Shown in pieces: positions 1 to 9,753 of a stretch of 30,470 nucleotides of DNA. The stretch's first letter is position 1. Each line of letters opens with the position of its first letter. Below the pieces are notes generated by a model. That model saw only the letters and a list, made by a program, of their open reading frames with translations. It made no database searches and was not told the origin of the DNA. This DNA comes from Chara braunii (lineage: Eukaryota; Streptophyta; Charophyceae; Charales; Characeae), in the NCBI GenBank assembly GCA_003427395.1, contig BFEA01000454.1, forward strand, positions 1,136,524 to 1,166,993, read 5' to 3'. Position numbers and translations under genes: made by a program.

Positions 1-1007
1 AAGAATGATTGTTTGTGGGATCACGGAGTGATTAGATGATTGGGTAGTTGTTTGTCCAGAAACAAGTGGATACCTCGCGGGGATGCGTGTAAGCGCGATC
101 TGATCTGCGCAGCCAACACGTATCCACGCGCGCCGATTTGCGACCATTGACGAACTTGACACCTTCAATATCGGGTAGCCGGGAATTTTCCCTTCCCCCA
201 TGCACCTAAACGGATAGGAGTTTCCATCTCACATCGGAAAATCCCCTTGCCGGTTAGACGCGTGCGAAAGAATTCCATCACCCTGCAATGATAAGATGCC
301 GAGCTCCTGGGACTCGTAGTACTTCGACCCTTGGGTGAGAGAATGTATTAGGCAAAGATACCCGGAATTCCCCTGCCTAACTGAGAATCGATTGTGCCCC
401 AGGGAGTTTCACTATGCCACAACCAGCAATCCGAGGTGCCCCAATTTTCCCACTTCGGACAACACGCAATACTTCATATCCCCTGGCTTCGTCGTTATCT
501 CTACCAATTTCCCTCCCTTCCGCCTCCTCCTCCCGTATCACCAACTCACGGTGGTCCCGTGGAACTCCATCGCCCCGTACGGGCCCCGCACGCCTTGCAG
601 AAATTGCCGGCGACGCGGGAACCGACAAGCCCCTGAAAGAGGGCCTAACCCAAACGTGCTACGACAGACGCCACGTGTTTGCACCCAAAGGTCCGACTTA
701 TCTGGAACACAACTATCCCGGGCGGGCCTCTTCCCGAACCGCCGCCCCCAAAACAGACGGATCAGACGGCTTTGAATGCACCACGCATGCCATCTGCCTT
801 ATGCTGCACGACATCGAACGCCAACAGACCGAAAGTAACCCGGCCCCTTAGCTCTATTGTATCTATGCCCTTGAAACTTCGCCACAGGAGATCTCAGTTC
901 CGACCTGGGACTCCACCCCCACATTCCCAAAAATTCTGGGCACACCCCTTTTCGCACTTCTAGGCCCACATCCCACTCCGATCAGGAAGTCGCGTCGGGC
1001 ATGAGGT
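1..1007 (+). repeat. 5' LTR (left end truncated or undefined)
   Basis: From about base 70 this matches the sequence that resumes after the assembly gap at 11417 and runs to the 3' LTR end. Bases 1-69 cannot be paired because the corresponding part of the 3' LTR lies in the gap. The LTR is at least 0.94 kb. I see no unambiguous TATA box. Compared with the 3' LTR, the last 12 bases before the primer binding site are missing (see findings). Confidence 0.9.
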
Positions 1008-1020
1008 TGGTATCGGAGCC
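1008..1020 (+). promoter_or_regulatory. Primer binding site, initiator Met tRNA type
   Basis: The sequence tggtatcggagcc lies directly after the 5' LTR. It differs at one position from TGGTATCAGAGC, the PBS complementary to the 3' end of initiator methionine tRNA used by most plant LTR retrotransposons. It would prime minus-strand DNA synthesis. A leader of about 130 bases follows before the gag start. Confidence 0.85.
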
Positions 1021-1152
1021 CGACACGTGGCAGGGTTCTAGGACTTATAGCTGAGCGATCTGGCTAACAGGGGACGACCTCGACCGAGGAACGCGCATCG
1101 ACGCGATCTCGTCGTCTCTAGAAGCCGGTCTGCGGCTCGACGGACGGTCAAT

Positions 1153-2691
1153 ATGAATGTTAATCAGCAGAACCCCCAACAAAACCCGAATCCCCAACCG
1201 AATCCTAATCAACCAGTACCACGAGCACGGGCTCCTATGACACCACCCGACCTTTATCTATTCGACCCTGCACATCATCTCGCCGGAGCATGGCTAGCCA
1301 CGCTCCGGCCTCAATGGTATGATGATAACGAGGCACAGGTGAACATCCCTGCACGATTGGGAGGAGATGCCCATCACTGGTTTAGCACCTATGTATGGGT
1401 CGATCTCCCGACATTCGAGCGAGATTTCTTGAACCGATTTGATTACATCCAACCCGAACAAGTTCTTTTTAGAATTAAAGATCGGGTTCAAAAATCCCTC
1501 GAATCTGTTACCAAGTATCGAAACCGATTCTATAGGATGTTTGTGAAAAGAGAACGAGGCGAACAGGTAGGCAGAGACTTGTTCATCGATGGACTTCACA
1601 GCCGAACGACGAGGGCAAAACTGCGAAAACAGTTCTCCCCCATCAACCATACGCTGCAACAGATCATGGTTGCTGCAGAAGAAATGAAACGAAAGTTTGC
1701 CGCGAGTTTCCTAGAGGGAGAAGACTATCCTAGGGAAGGAGACTCGTTCGAGCTGGCAAGAGCTAAAGCTGAGTTGGCTGCACTGCAGAACAAATTTGAA
1801 AACATGGGGTTTGTGTCAGGCCTAGTCACCTATCTTGAGCAAATTAGTCCCAAACGACCGGTCCCGAATGTGATTATGAGCGTGCTCGTGCCCGTGATGA
1901 CGACACCTCCACCCCCGATTGAAACCCCCTCACGACCGAGTGAGTCTTCCGCCCTATTAGAACTAACCAAGACATTGGTTACTCTGATTTAGGAAAGCAA
2001 AAAGGAACAGTGTGAACACAACGCTCGGATAAAGGCGATGATGAGGTCGATGCGACCAATAGCGGTGCGTGTCGCCCCGATTCAGCACGGGTTGGCTCCG
2101 GCACCCCCTCCTGCAGGAATCCCTGGCAATCTGAAAGTCTAGTATACAAGTCACCAACCAGGACATATAGCCTGTGATTGTCCTCATCGACCCCCGCAGC
2201 AACGAGTCGGAGCCGCACCGGTGGCAGCAGCCCCGATCGCCAACGGACCTGGACGAGTAGGGGCTTTGGTGGAAGAAATGGAAGGAGGCGAAAACACATT
2301 AGCTATGATGGAGAAAGCTGCCGAACTAATCCCGTTAGATTAGTACGTAACACTTGGCTACCCGGGGCTTGGGATGACTGGAACGATTAGACCCGCGCCA
2401 GAACAAAGAAAAGTGGCAAAATGGCGACCCTCTCCAAGAGAAATGGAGTCGGGAGGACCAACCTTCGTCATAGAGGAAATCGATGTTCTAAACATCGTTC
2501 GAGCCTTGGACCATCGGATTCCCCTTCCGATCGGTCACCTACTTTCAATTTCAGAACAAGCCAACGAACGAATGTTACAACACTGCAAAGCGAATCGAAA
2601 ACGATTCGCCCTTGCCCAAACAGCGAGCACAAAAGCGAAAAATCCCACGCCAGATGAAAATGCAGCAGGAACTTCAGACCCGATACAATGA
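1153..2691 (+). pseudogene. gag: Gag polyprotein, degenerate
   Basis: Gag forms the virus-like particle and packages element RNA. The ATG at 1153 opens a frame whose first 279 codons have an Asn/Gln/Pro-rich start and then a Retrotrans_gag-like core with Trp-Phe, YIQPEQ and KYRNRFYRMF segments typical of the capsid domain. The same frame continues with in-frame stops at 1990, 2140 and 2341 and ends at 2689. After the stop at 2140 come the remains of a CCHC zinc knuckle (YTSHQPGHIACDCP). The stop replaces its first Cys and Ser replaces the second, so nucleic-acid binding is probably lost. The later part (2374-2691) leads toward the protease in the same frame. The family is clear from context and capsid-like residues; exact domain ends are inferred. 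Confidence 0.82.
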
Positions 2692-2733
2692 GGATTAATC
2701 CAGAAAGATGATCACTTACTACGGATTAAACCG

Positions 2734-3815
2734 ATGCCATGGAAATCCGCCGAATGTGATATCGAGATATGGGGAATCCCGTACAATGCCATTATCGATT
2801 CGGGAGCCGCTGTTCTGGCTATTTCGTTACGGGTAGTTGAAAAAGCAGGGAGGAAGAACGATCTAATCATGCTTACGGAAAAAGACCAATTCGTTTCAGC
2901 AGACGGGGAAAAGATTAAAATGGTGGGACGAATGACCAATGAACATGCATTTCATTAAAATTGAGATCTTTTACTATTTTCACGAAATTGATATTCCAAA
3001 AAAGCATAGTATTTTTTAGCATTTTCTTGCGCCAACCACATCAGACCATTCATGGTCCGGCGTCCTACCTCTAATATGCCTATTTTTTTTAATTTTTTTT
3101 TTTGACCCTCGGATGTATTTTGACGGTACTTTACGTTGAGATACATCAGATGGTCTGGAGTCCCCAGAACGCCGGACCATCAATGGTCCGATGTCGTGGG
3201 CACAAAAACACACTAAAAAACTCAGTTTTTTTTTTGATGCCAAATTTCGTGAAAATAGTAAAAAATGTCAATTTTAACGAAATGCTAGTTAATGTTGCTT
3301 TTCGATTAGGAAAGGTACATGCGTTGGGAGATGTCGTGGTCTTAGACGTAAACACTTACGACGTTTTTTTTGGCCTTTTCGCTCTTGTGGCCCTGAGAGC
3401 CAATCTGGATTTCGAGAGACGATCGATTGTCCTCCGAAATACAGGAGGAAAACCGTATGTTGTACCGATGAGATTGACCCTTCGGACCACCACTAACGTG
3501 ACTCCGCGAGTTTCTCCCATGATGGCGGGAACCCTCCCTATGATCACCTGGGATAATTCCGCAGACGACAGCCAACTGTCGAAGGATATGGACCGCAGTG
3601 ATGAGGATGATCCGGTGATCCTGGAGATGGCACAACAGCGTATCTATTACCCTATGCAACGAGCAAACACAAGATCGCTAAACCTGACGGATCAGAGTCT
3701 ACAGAGAACGCAAGCTATGATTATGGGCAAACCCCTCGTACAAATTTCGAGGATGGTCGATTCTTTGGAACCCCCTCGAACCCTGTACGAAGGTATCTTC
3801 CCTCCACTCGCATGA
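2734..3815 (+). pseudogene. pol: Retropepsin-like aspartic protease, split by an insertion
   Basis: This domain would cleave the Gag-Pol polyprotein. The catalytic DSGA motif is at 2797-2808, preceded by hydrophobic Ile residues as in retropepsins. The flap-side sequence runs to 2941, where a 349-bp fold-back element (2942-3290) interrupts it. After the element the frame resumes with a typical protease C-terminal stretch (LGDVVVLDVNTYDV, about 3320-3362) and continues as a linker to the stop at 3813. The offset between the two halves is 353 bases, the insertion plus a 4-bp duplication, so both halves were originally one frame. The same frame then runs on past 3815 toward RT up to about 3871. 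Confidence 0.8.
2942..3290. mobile_element. 349-bp fold-back (MITE-like) element
   Basis: The first and last roughly 50 bases are inverted repeats with about six mismatches, including an identical core cactatttt-type block (tactattttcacgaaatt at 2973-2990 and its complement near 3240-3258). An inner pair of arms, 3039-3064 and 3169-3194, matches at 24 of 26 positions. Nearly the whole element could therefore fold into one long hairpin with an AT-rich and poly-T loop. The 4-bp direct repeat AATG flanks it (2938-2941 and 3291-3294). No coding capacity is visible, so it was presumably mobilised in trans by a DNA transposase. The superfamily is not assigned. Confidence 0.88.
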
Positions 3816-3871
3816 TATAATGACAAAAGGCAATACTGCGACATCACAAATCTTCCACGAAAGAGATATGA

Positions 3872-5190
3872 TTGATACGCTTAGAGGCGGAGACCAATTC
3901 TTTGGAACCCCCTGAGCGCCTCGAAACCGGACTCGGAATTAAAATTGCGACGAAACCAGTGCCTTGGCAAGACATTCGAGATGGAATAACACCGGAAGAA
4001 CATGTGGCCATTCGAGAACAGGATGCACAGATGATGGCCACGGTATTCTCCTGGCGGTTGGACAATTCGTTTATTTCCACGCCCCTACCTGGAAACACCA
4101 AGCGGGTGAGTACGAAACACATCAATGTGCGGATATGGGACGAGCTGTACGAGTTGCACGTGTCCCAATATGTGCCTGATGAGATCCATCATCTAATCGC
4201 GAAAATTTTGAAAGAATACAAGGGAGCGATTAGTCTGACGGGCACAGACATTGGACTGTCGTTGGTAATACAACACGAAATCCAAATTGGAAACCATCTC
4301 CCGATTCACTGTAAGCCCTACAGATACTCCCTGCCAGAACGAAAAACGACCCTTGAACGGATTCGAGAATTCGAGGAGAATGGTTGGATCGAACCCACCA
4401 CTGAGCCATGGTCGTTCCCGGTAGTATTGGTGCCGAAAAAGAAAGGGTCGATTCCCATATGCATTGATTATCGCAAACTGAATGACATCACGATCAAAGA
4501 TGTGTACCCCCTTCCCAGGATTGATGATTTGCTGGATGCGATTGGGTGTGCTAATTATTTTAGTAAATTTGATATTCGTCACAACTTCCATCACATTCTA
4601 GTTAAGGAGGAAGATCGACCGAAAATGACTTTTGTGTTGTTTGAAGGCACGTGGCAGTGGGTCCGGTGTTCGATGGGTATTTGCAACGCGCCTGTCACGT
4701 TTCAGCGGGCGATGAACGTGACGTTTCAGAACTTCATCAACAAGACGCGGCTCACTCAGGGGATGATTAACTTCTGCGTCATCGTGTACATGGACGACAT
4801 CCTCGTCTACTCGGAGACCTATCACGGGCATGAACAACACATCGAGTGGACACTAGGAGCTCTCAGAGACGCTGGGTTCAAGATCGCGGTTGAAAAGAAT
4901 GAGTTTTTTCTCTCAGAAATTTCGTTCCTGTGTTATGTGGTCACACGTGCAGGACTGCGCCGAGATTCAAGGAAAGTCGCGGCGGTGAAAGATGCTCCTG
5001 TCCCCACGTCAGTGATGCAGGTTCGAGCTTTCCTGGGACGGGCATCGTAGTACCGATGTTTAATCAAAGGCTTCGCTGCGATTGTGCGACCGCTAACGAA
5101 CCTGCTACGAAAGGACCAGCCCCTTAGTTGGGACGCAGAGTGCGAACAGGCCTTCGCCACCCTCAAAGGCGCTCTTGCGACGACACCTAT
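3872..5190 (+). pseudogene. pol: Reverse transcriptase domain of Ty3/Gypsy pol
   Basis: RT copies element RNA into DNA. The frame shows the RT fingers (PHCK-like KPYRYSLPE, then WIEPTTEPWSFPVVLVPKKK), the PICIDYRKLN block, motif A FSKFDIRHNFHH, the CSMGICNAPVTFQRAM block and the catalytic YMDD at 4787-4798 (residue 306 from 3872). Motif A is altered: the Ser-Gly-Tyr usual after the Asp-Leu-Arg is His-Asn-Phe here. The frame shifts relative to the upstream protease frame near 3870, where a TGA also lies. A TAG at 5048 interrupts a YYR-like segment, but the same frame continues as the connection region to about 5190. The TTG at 3872 is only the frame edge, not a real start; RT is released from a polyprotein. 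Confidence 0.92.
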
Positions 5191-5686
5191 TTTGATCCGC
5201 CGGACCCTACGAAGCAGTTCATTGTCATCACGGACAAGCAGCCAGAGGCGATTTTCGCTATTCTAGCGCAAAAGGGGAACGACGGTCGAGAGCACGTCAT
5301 CGAGTACCGTCTTGTACGGTGCCAGACGAACAAAGGAACGATTCAGCCCCGCAAGGTGAATGCTATGCTGTAGTCTGGGGAATTCAACACTCCTATCCAT
5401 ACTTGTACGGGCAGAAGTTCCTCCTTGTAACCGATCACGAGCGGTTATTGACTCTGGACGGTGGGCGGTGCGCCTACAGGAAATGCAATACGATTTCGAC
5501 ATTATTCACCGAAAGACAGAGAGGCATGGTAACGCGAACGGGTTGACACATCTGCATCGCCCCGCTAAGGTACCCAAGGGTGAAGAAATCATCCCGTGGA
5601 AGGAACCGGAGTCAGGGAACGGACCCAAGTACGGACAGGTGGCAGTCCTTCCGTGTGGCAAGAAGCAGGTGATTGGCAATGGGTGA
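5190..5686 (+). pseudogene. pol: RNase H domain of pol, multiply frameshifted
   Basis: RNase H degrades the RNA strand of the RNA-DNA hybrid. Its pieces lie in three frames: TKQFIVITDKQPEAIFAILAQ (about 5212-5274, containing the first catalytic Asp), then ECYAVVWGIQ and LYGQKFLLVTDHERLLTL (about 5349-5457), then WAVRLQEMQYDFDIIHRKTERHGNANGL (about 5462-5547). At least three frameshifts and a probable internal deletion near 5455 are needed to explain the order. The last piece runs to a TGA at 5684. The block order matches RT_RNaseH of Gypsy elements, so the identification is good and inactivation is clear. Confidence 0.82.
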
Positions 5687-5798
5687 CGAAGGTAATCCTA
5701 CAACTCCTCTCTCTCCCCTCTCATCTTCATCTTTTCTCTCTCTACCCGACAAATTTTATTATTTTTGTGAAGCGATCTCGCGCGTCTACTCGATCTGA

Positions 5799-7229
5799 AT
5801 GCGTCCTAGTGGGGAAGGGTATGCGGAATGGGTAGATTGTCGACGGTGTGTCGCACGAGCCCATGGCCCGTGCATCCAGTACAGAAATGGCGATAAGTCT
5901 TGGTTGTGTCCCTTGTGTCGGACTGATAAGATCCCGACTGAAGCTCGATTTCTGGATGCCACGTCAGAGGGGTTGGAAAAGACCCGGAAGTTTAGAAGGG
6001 CCGAGGTATGGACGGACATCGCTCTAATTGCCACCTTGATGGGACACCCCCTCCATGCCTTCACTAAGGAAGATAGGAGGAGGGCCAATGAAATAGCTCG
6101 GGATTATCGTTGGAACGAGGGCCGGTTAGAAAAACAGAAAACGGATGGTAGCGGGATTTGGATGGTAGTGCCGCACCCGTTCATAAGGTATGACTGGGTT
6201 AAGACGGCGCATGAGGAAACGACAGCCCATTTTGCCGTACGGATCACGGAAGCGGCAATCGACAAGAACGATTGGTATTGGTCTAATGTTCGTGATAATG
6301 TGAAATTCATCGTCGCGAATTGTCAGGTCTGCGTGATTGACAAGGCGCCGATCCAGCCGCGAAGATCGATAGTACCAACGATAGTTGAACGACCTTTTCA
6401 GAGAGTTAGCATGGATACTACCGATATTGTGGTGCCCCCTGGACCGAATAGTTGCGAGTATTCAATCCTACTAGTATTCGTGGACCACTTTTCGAAATGG
6501 ATCGAGGCGTATCCATGTTGCACGCGACAGGTGGCCGAAATTACGCGATATGTCAACTGGTTTCTAGGAATGCACCAAGACACAGAGGAAATCCTGACCG
6601 ACAATGGGGTAGAATTTAGAGGGGAAGTTTTAAGGAATCTGGTCGTATACGGCGTCGCTATTCGGAATACTACACCCCACATGTCACAATCTAACGGCCT
6701 GGTCGAAAACGCAAATCGGGTGATAAAGACAACACTGCGACGAAACATCGCGACACAGGATCCGAGGCCCTCGCCTGATATCGTAGATCACATCCTAGCG
6801 GTCCATTGGGGAACGCCTAACGAATCGACGGGCCTTAGCCCCTTCCAATTACGAAACAATAGCGTAGCTTGTGTCTCGATACCGAGCCGCCCCGATGAAT
6901 CTTCATTGAACTGGCGACCCACATGGGCCACGGTTCGGGACAAGGCCAAACGACACATGGAGCTGATGGAACGGTCCCTTCCCTGATTAGCCCGAAAGGG
7001 CCAGAAAATGACCGAGTTGGCCCACAACCGATAGGTCCGTAGCTATGAGGCCCGAAATGGGAACACGGGACCACGGCCCTAGTATAAATTAGGGGACTTG
7101 GTGCAGGTGAGGAAATGTGCTCGTCAAGGGAAGATAGCGCCACGGTTCCTCGGGCGATTTTGCGCGATCGAACTCGGCCCGAACAGAGTGAACACCGTGC
7201 GCCTCGTGCTGGAAGTCTCGAGAAGCTGA
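5799..7229 (+). pseudogene. pol: Integrase with N-terminal PHD-like finger and GPY/F-type end
   Basis: Integrase inserts the cDNA into host DNA. From the ATG at 5799 there is first a Cys-rich segment with CRRC, HGPC and WLCPLC spacing like the second half of a PHD finger (about codons 14-40). An HHCC zinc domain follows (HEETTAH ... CQVC). The catalytic core has Asp at 6414-6416, Asp at 6600-6602 in LTDNGVEF, and Glu at 6705-6707 in SNGLVENAN. The annotated frame stops at 6984. The same frame continues, broken by further TAGs at 7032 and 7080, with YKLGDLVQVR and GKIAPRFLGRF, which resemble the GPY/F C-terminal module, and ends at 7227. I see no chromodomain. The region 5687-5798 before it is pyrimidine-rich and contains a stop. 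Confidence 0.92.
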
Positions 7230-7390
7230 TCGGCTCGACCGATCGTCCGCCACGTGTCCTATCTACGTCCTCTCCCTTCCTCTCCATCTGCAGCTGTGTC
7301 TGCTTCCTCCTTCGCTATGGAAGAGGGAGACAACTCCTTATCGCTCTCATCCCCTCTTGCTTCTTTCACTCCGTCCTCATCTCCATCGCC

Positions 7391-7870
7391 ATGAGCTTTT
7401 CAGTGGAGCAGGTGATCATTGCGCAGCTGCTAACCCCGAGAGGACGGATCAGTACCATCCGACAAGTACAACGGCCACGCCTCAGTGCCGATCTTCTTCG
7501 GTTTGCAGCTTTCTTCAGCACGACGGCAATCCACGCAGCGACGAAATTCTGGTTTTCGCAAGCAGCAGCAACACGTGTTCTAGCCGAGATTTCGGCCTTC
7601 CAACGCATGTCCTTTCCTGGCATCAGCCACATCACGGTCGTCGTCGTCTTCATCGGGGATATTACGGCGGTGCCATCGGCGATCTATCCCGACATCCTCC
7701 GAACTTTGCACGCGTGGGGCGAAGAGATCCAGGCTGTGTGGACAACACTCCTTGCTCGGCGCGGGGATACAGTCGTGCCCGCGCTTGACATCGATCTGCA
7801 GCTTCGCTCTTCCAACGATTCGCCGCCGATCGTGTTACTAGAGCTTCGTCCCTTTGCGCCGCCCCAATGA
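7391..7870 (+). CDS. Accessory ORF X1 downstream of integrase, unknown function
   Basis: An ATG at 7391 opens 159 uninterrupted codons ending in a TGA at 7868. I do not recognise the protein. It has an Ala/Phe-rich middle, a hydrophobic stretch (HITVVVVFIGDITAV), and a later part with HAWGEEIQAVW and VLLELRPFAPP. Its position between integrase and the 3' LTR is where accessory or env-like genes occur in some Gypsy groups, but I see no clear signal peptide or transmembrane anchor. Its stop overlaps an ATG (ATGA at 7867-7870) that opens the next decayed frame. The pyrimidine-rich 7245-7390 stretch before it may be leader. It is open while its neighbours are broken, but chance openness of a GC-rich stretch cannot be excluded. 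Confidence 0.4.
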   Translation: MSFSVEQVIIAQLLTPRGRISTIRQVQRPRLSADLLRFAAFFSTTAIHAATKFWFSQAAATRVLAEISAFQRMSFPGISHITVVVVFIGDITAVPSAIYPDILRTLHAWGEEIQAVWTTLLARRGDTVVPALDIDLQLRSSNDSPPIVLLELRPFAPPQ

Positions 7871-8975
7871 GTCGCCGCCGCCTTTCTCTCTTTGGCCTTC
7901 CCTCTGACATCCCCACCCTCTGGCAATCTGCTCACGCCCCCTCTCTCTCCTATCGTGTCTAGCAGATCAGTGTGACGATACTAAATGAGGAGAAGTGGAG
8001 TGACTAGTGGGAGGCGTACGCGGAGCTTGTCTTCTTCTTGCTGGAAGTAGAGTTCCGCTGGCCTGAGTCGGCGCCGTATGGAGAAGGTCCAGAACTTCCC
8101 GAAGACGAAGTGGAGCTGCTGATTGTAAACGCCTGAGAACGGCGACGGAGGGGGATTTGTTGGGGATACTTTTCGGAAAGTTGGATGACGGAAATCTCGC
8201 TCTAATTACGAGCGAACTCCTAGTGTTTCTGACGCAGCTGGTGGACGACCTGCCCCTGGATATCTTATTGCGGTGTGACAATCAGCCGGGCACCCACGTG
8301 CTTTCCCGACCACTCGAGCCACGCATGTTGTGGTCCACGTGTACTGATCTGGACGGCGACAACTGTGTCTATCCGTCCCAGGCTCTTTTTCTGGAGATCG
8401 ACGTCGCCGATCTCACAGTGTGGGACCCCATCATCCGGAAAGGAAACGCGCGGCATGAGGAACACGAGGGCGAGGAGGGAGGCGAAGAAGAAGAAGAAGA
8501 AGAAGAAGAAGAAGAAGAAGAAGAAGAAGAAGAAGAAGAAGAAGAAGAACTTGAAGAAGAAGAATCGAGCAAAGATAGTGACGATCCAGATTAAATTTAG
8601 GAAGAAGAAGAGGACGAGGAAGAAGAGGAGCCTGCTGAAGAAGAAGAGGTAGCCGGTGGGCCGAATCAGCAGCCCAAATGAAGCAAGGAAGAAGAAGAGG
8701 CCGGAGCGCGAAGACGATTGGAAAAGGCGGAGGGAAAATGGGCAGTTAAGGAAAGGTCCCCACCGGATCTATCGTTGGGAAACCCATGGCTCGATCCGGA
8801 GCCCCTGAAGGAAGATGAAGGAGACGATGGAACCGCAGCGGAGGGATCGGGAAGACGTCGTCGAAGGAGCGAATCGCCGACTTCGTCTGGTTCCTCTGCC
8901 CGACCTGCCCTTCGCCTACGTCAGCATGAGGGCGATCGGGCTTCGTCCCCGTTCGTTCTCTCGCCGTCCCCTTGA
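7867..8975 (+). pseudogene. Accessory ORF X2, acidic protein, degenerate
   Basis: Starting at the ATG that overlaps the X1 stop, coding-like sequence runs in one frame to a TGA at 8134 with TAGs at 7960 and 8005 (segments such as WEAYAELVFFLLEVEFRWP). After one frameshift near 8130 it continues in another frame through LGILFGKLDDGNLALITSEL to a run of 22 GAA codons (8484-8549). It then crosses stops at 8592, 8598 and 8679 into an Arg/Ser-rich tail ending at 8973. An acidic, low-complexity C-terminal half with a basic RRRRR patch suggests a nucleic-acid or chromatin contact role, but that is only inference. I find no known family. Smooth continuation of composition across each break argues for one original gene. 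Confidence 0.42.
8484..8549 (+). repeat. GAA trinucleotide microsatellite, 22 units
   Basis: Twenty-two uninterrupted GAA units lie in phase with the surrounding X2 frame and would encode polyglutamate. Further GAA/GAG-rich stretches flank the run up to about 8715. Purine-strand GAA runs can form triplexes and tend to change length. Confidence 0.97.
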
Positions 8976-9495
8976 CTTCCTGATTCTCACCCGACTTCCT
9001 GGTAGACCCCCGTTCCCCGTTGGATGGTGCCCCTTCCCTCTAGACCTCTTCCACCACCTTTACGCCACCCGCCTCCTAGTCACCATCTTTCCGCATGTTA
9101 CCACCCGCTCAGTAGTAGATTCTTTTCTTCTCCGGGCTCTCCTGTTTAGTGGAGATTGGGGGGAATATAACCATATAGAAATATATTGTATTATATCAGG
9201 AACAATCCCCGTCCGTGAAGACTACGAGAATTTTCGCCCCGCCCTTCGCCGCACTCTCTCCACTATCTACCCCTACTATATTGCCTCTCCCCCCAACCAT
9301 CGGGAAGAACCTCGTTTCCCCTACATCCATCGCTCCGTCCATTACACCTCCCTTCCCGCTTTCGAATCTCCGGCCATCCACCGCTTCATGCCTCCTCTTC
9401 CCCAGCATCCTCCACCGCCTCCCCCATCGGTAATTAGATTGCCCTTCCCGGGAAACCTGTAGGTTGGAACGCTCCTCGCCCCCAGTCCCGACTAA

Positions 9496-9520
9496 CCCCC
9501 CCCCCCCCCCCCCCCCCCCC
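9496..9520. repeat. Homopolymer of 25 C
   Basis: Twenty-five consecutive C bases (poly-G on the other strand). Such runs can form G-quadruplexes and are prone to length errors in both replication and sequencing. Confidence 0.95.
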
Positions 9521-9718
9521 GTATCGTCTTCCCTTTCCCCTTCCCTTAGGACATTGATGTACGGTTGATTGGCGCATGCCACGGCGACGGCACACACGAT
9601 CTCCTCCTCGGACTGAAGAGAGCCCATCCTGAGGAAAATTATAGGATAGAGCCACGTGTGCCACCCTGAATGACTTCCACACTCCTTTGCACGGTTGGTG
9701 GCAACGTAGAAAGCTCCG

Positions 9719-9747
9719 CGTGTCGATCGATTAGAGAGATCGACACG
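9719..9747. other. Perfect 10-bp inverted repeat hairpin
   Basis: cgtgtcgatc (9719-9728) and gatcgacacg (9738-9747) are exact reverse complements separated by 9 bases. It lies near the start of the 9196-9753 antisense frame. The role is unknown; a DNA-binding dimer site or a hairpin are possible. Confidence 0.8.
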
Positions 9748-9753
9748 TGTCAC

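Larger units (their letters stand above)
8976..9753. other. Pyrimidine-rich region between X2 and element end
   Basis: A + strand frame (8815-9462) and a - strand frame (9196-9753, starting on GTG) are both open here. Both are biased by C/T-rich composition and I recognise neither. The + strand frame has a plausible-looking middle (REDYENFRPALRRTL) followed by a proline-rich end. The - strand frame is a candidate antisense ORF but depends on reading through the C25 run as polyglycine. An AT-rich TATA-like patch is at 9163-9200. I do not call a gene. Confidence 0.35.

Noticed and set aside
1-40. 14-base match gattgtttgtggga shared with 25632-25645
   Set aside because: The similarity stops on both sides, so it is best taken as chance.
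8369-8572. Poly-Ser and poly-Lys frames over the GAA run
   Set aside because: They are the other readings of the GAA microsatellite; only the Glu frame continues into coding-like sequence.
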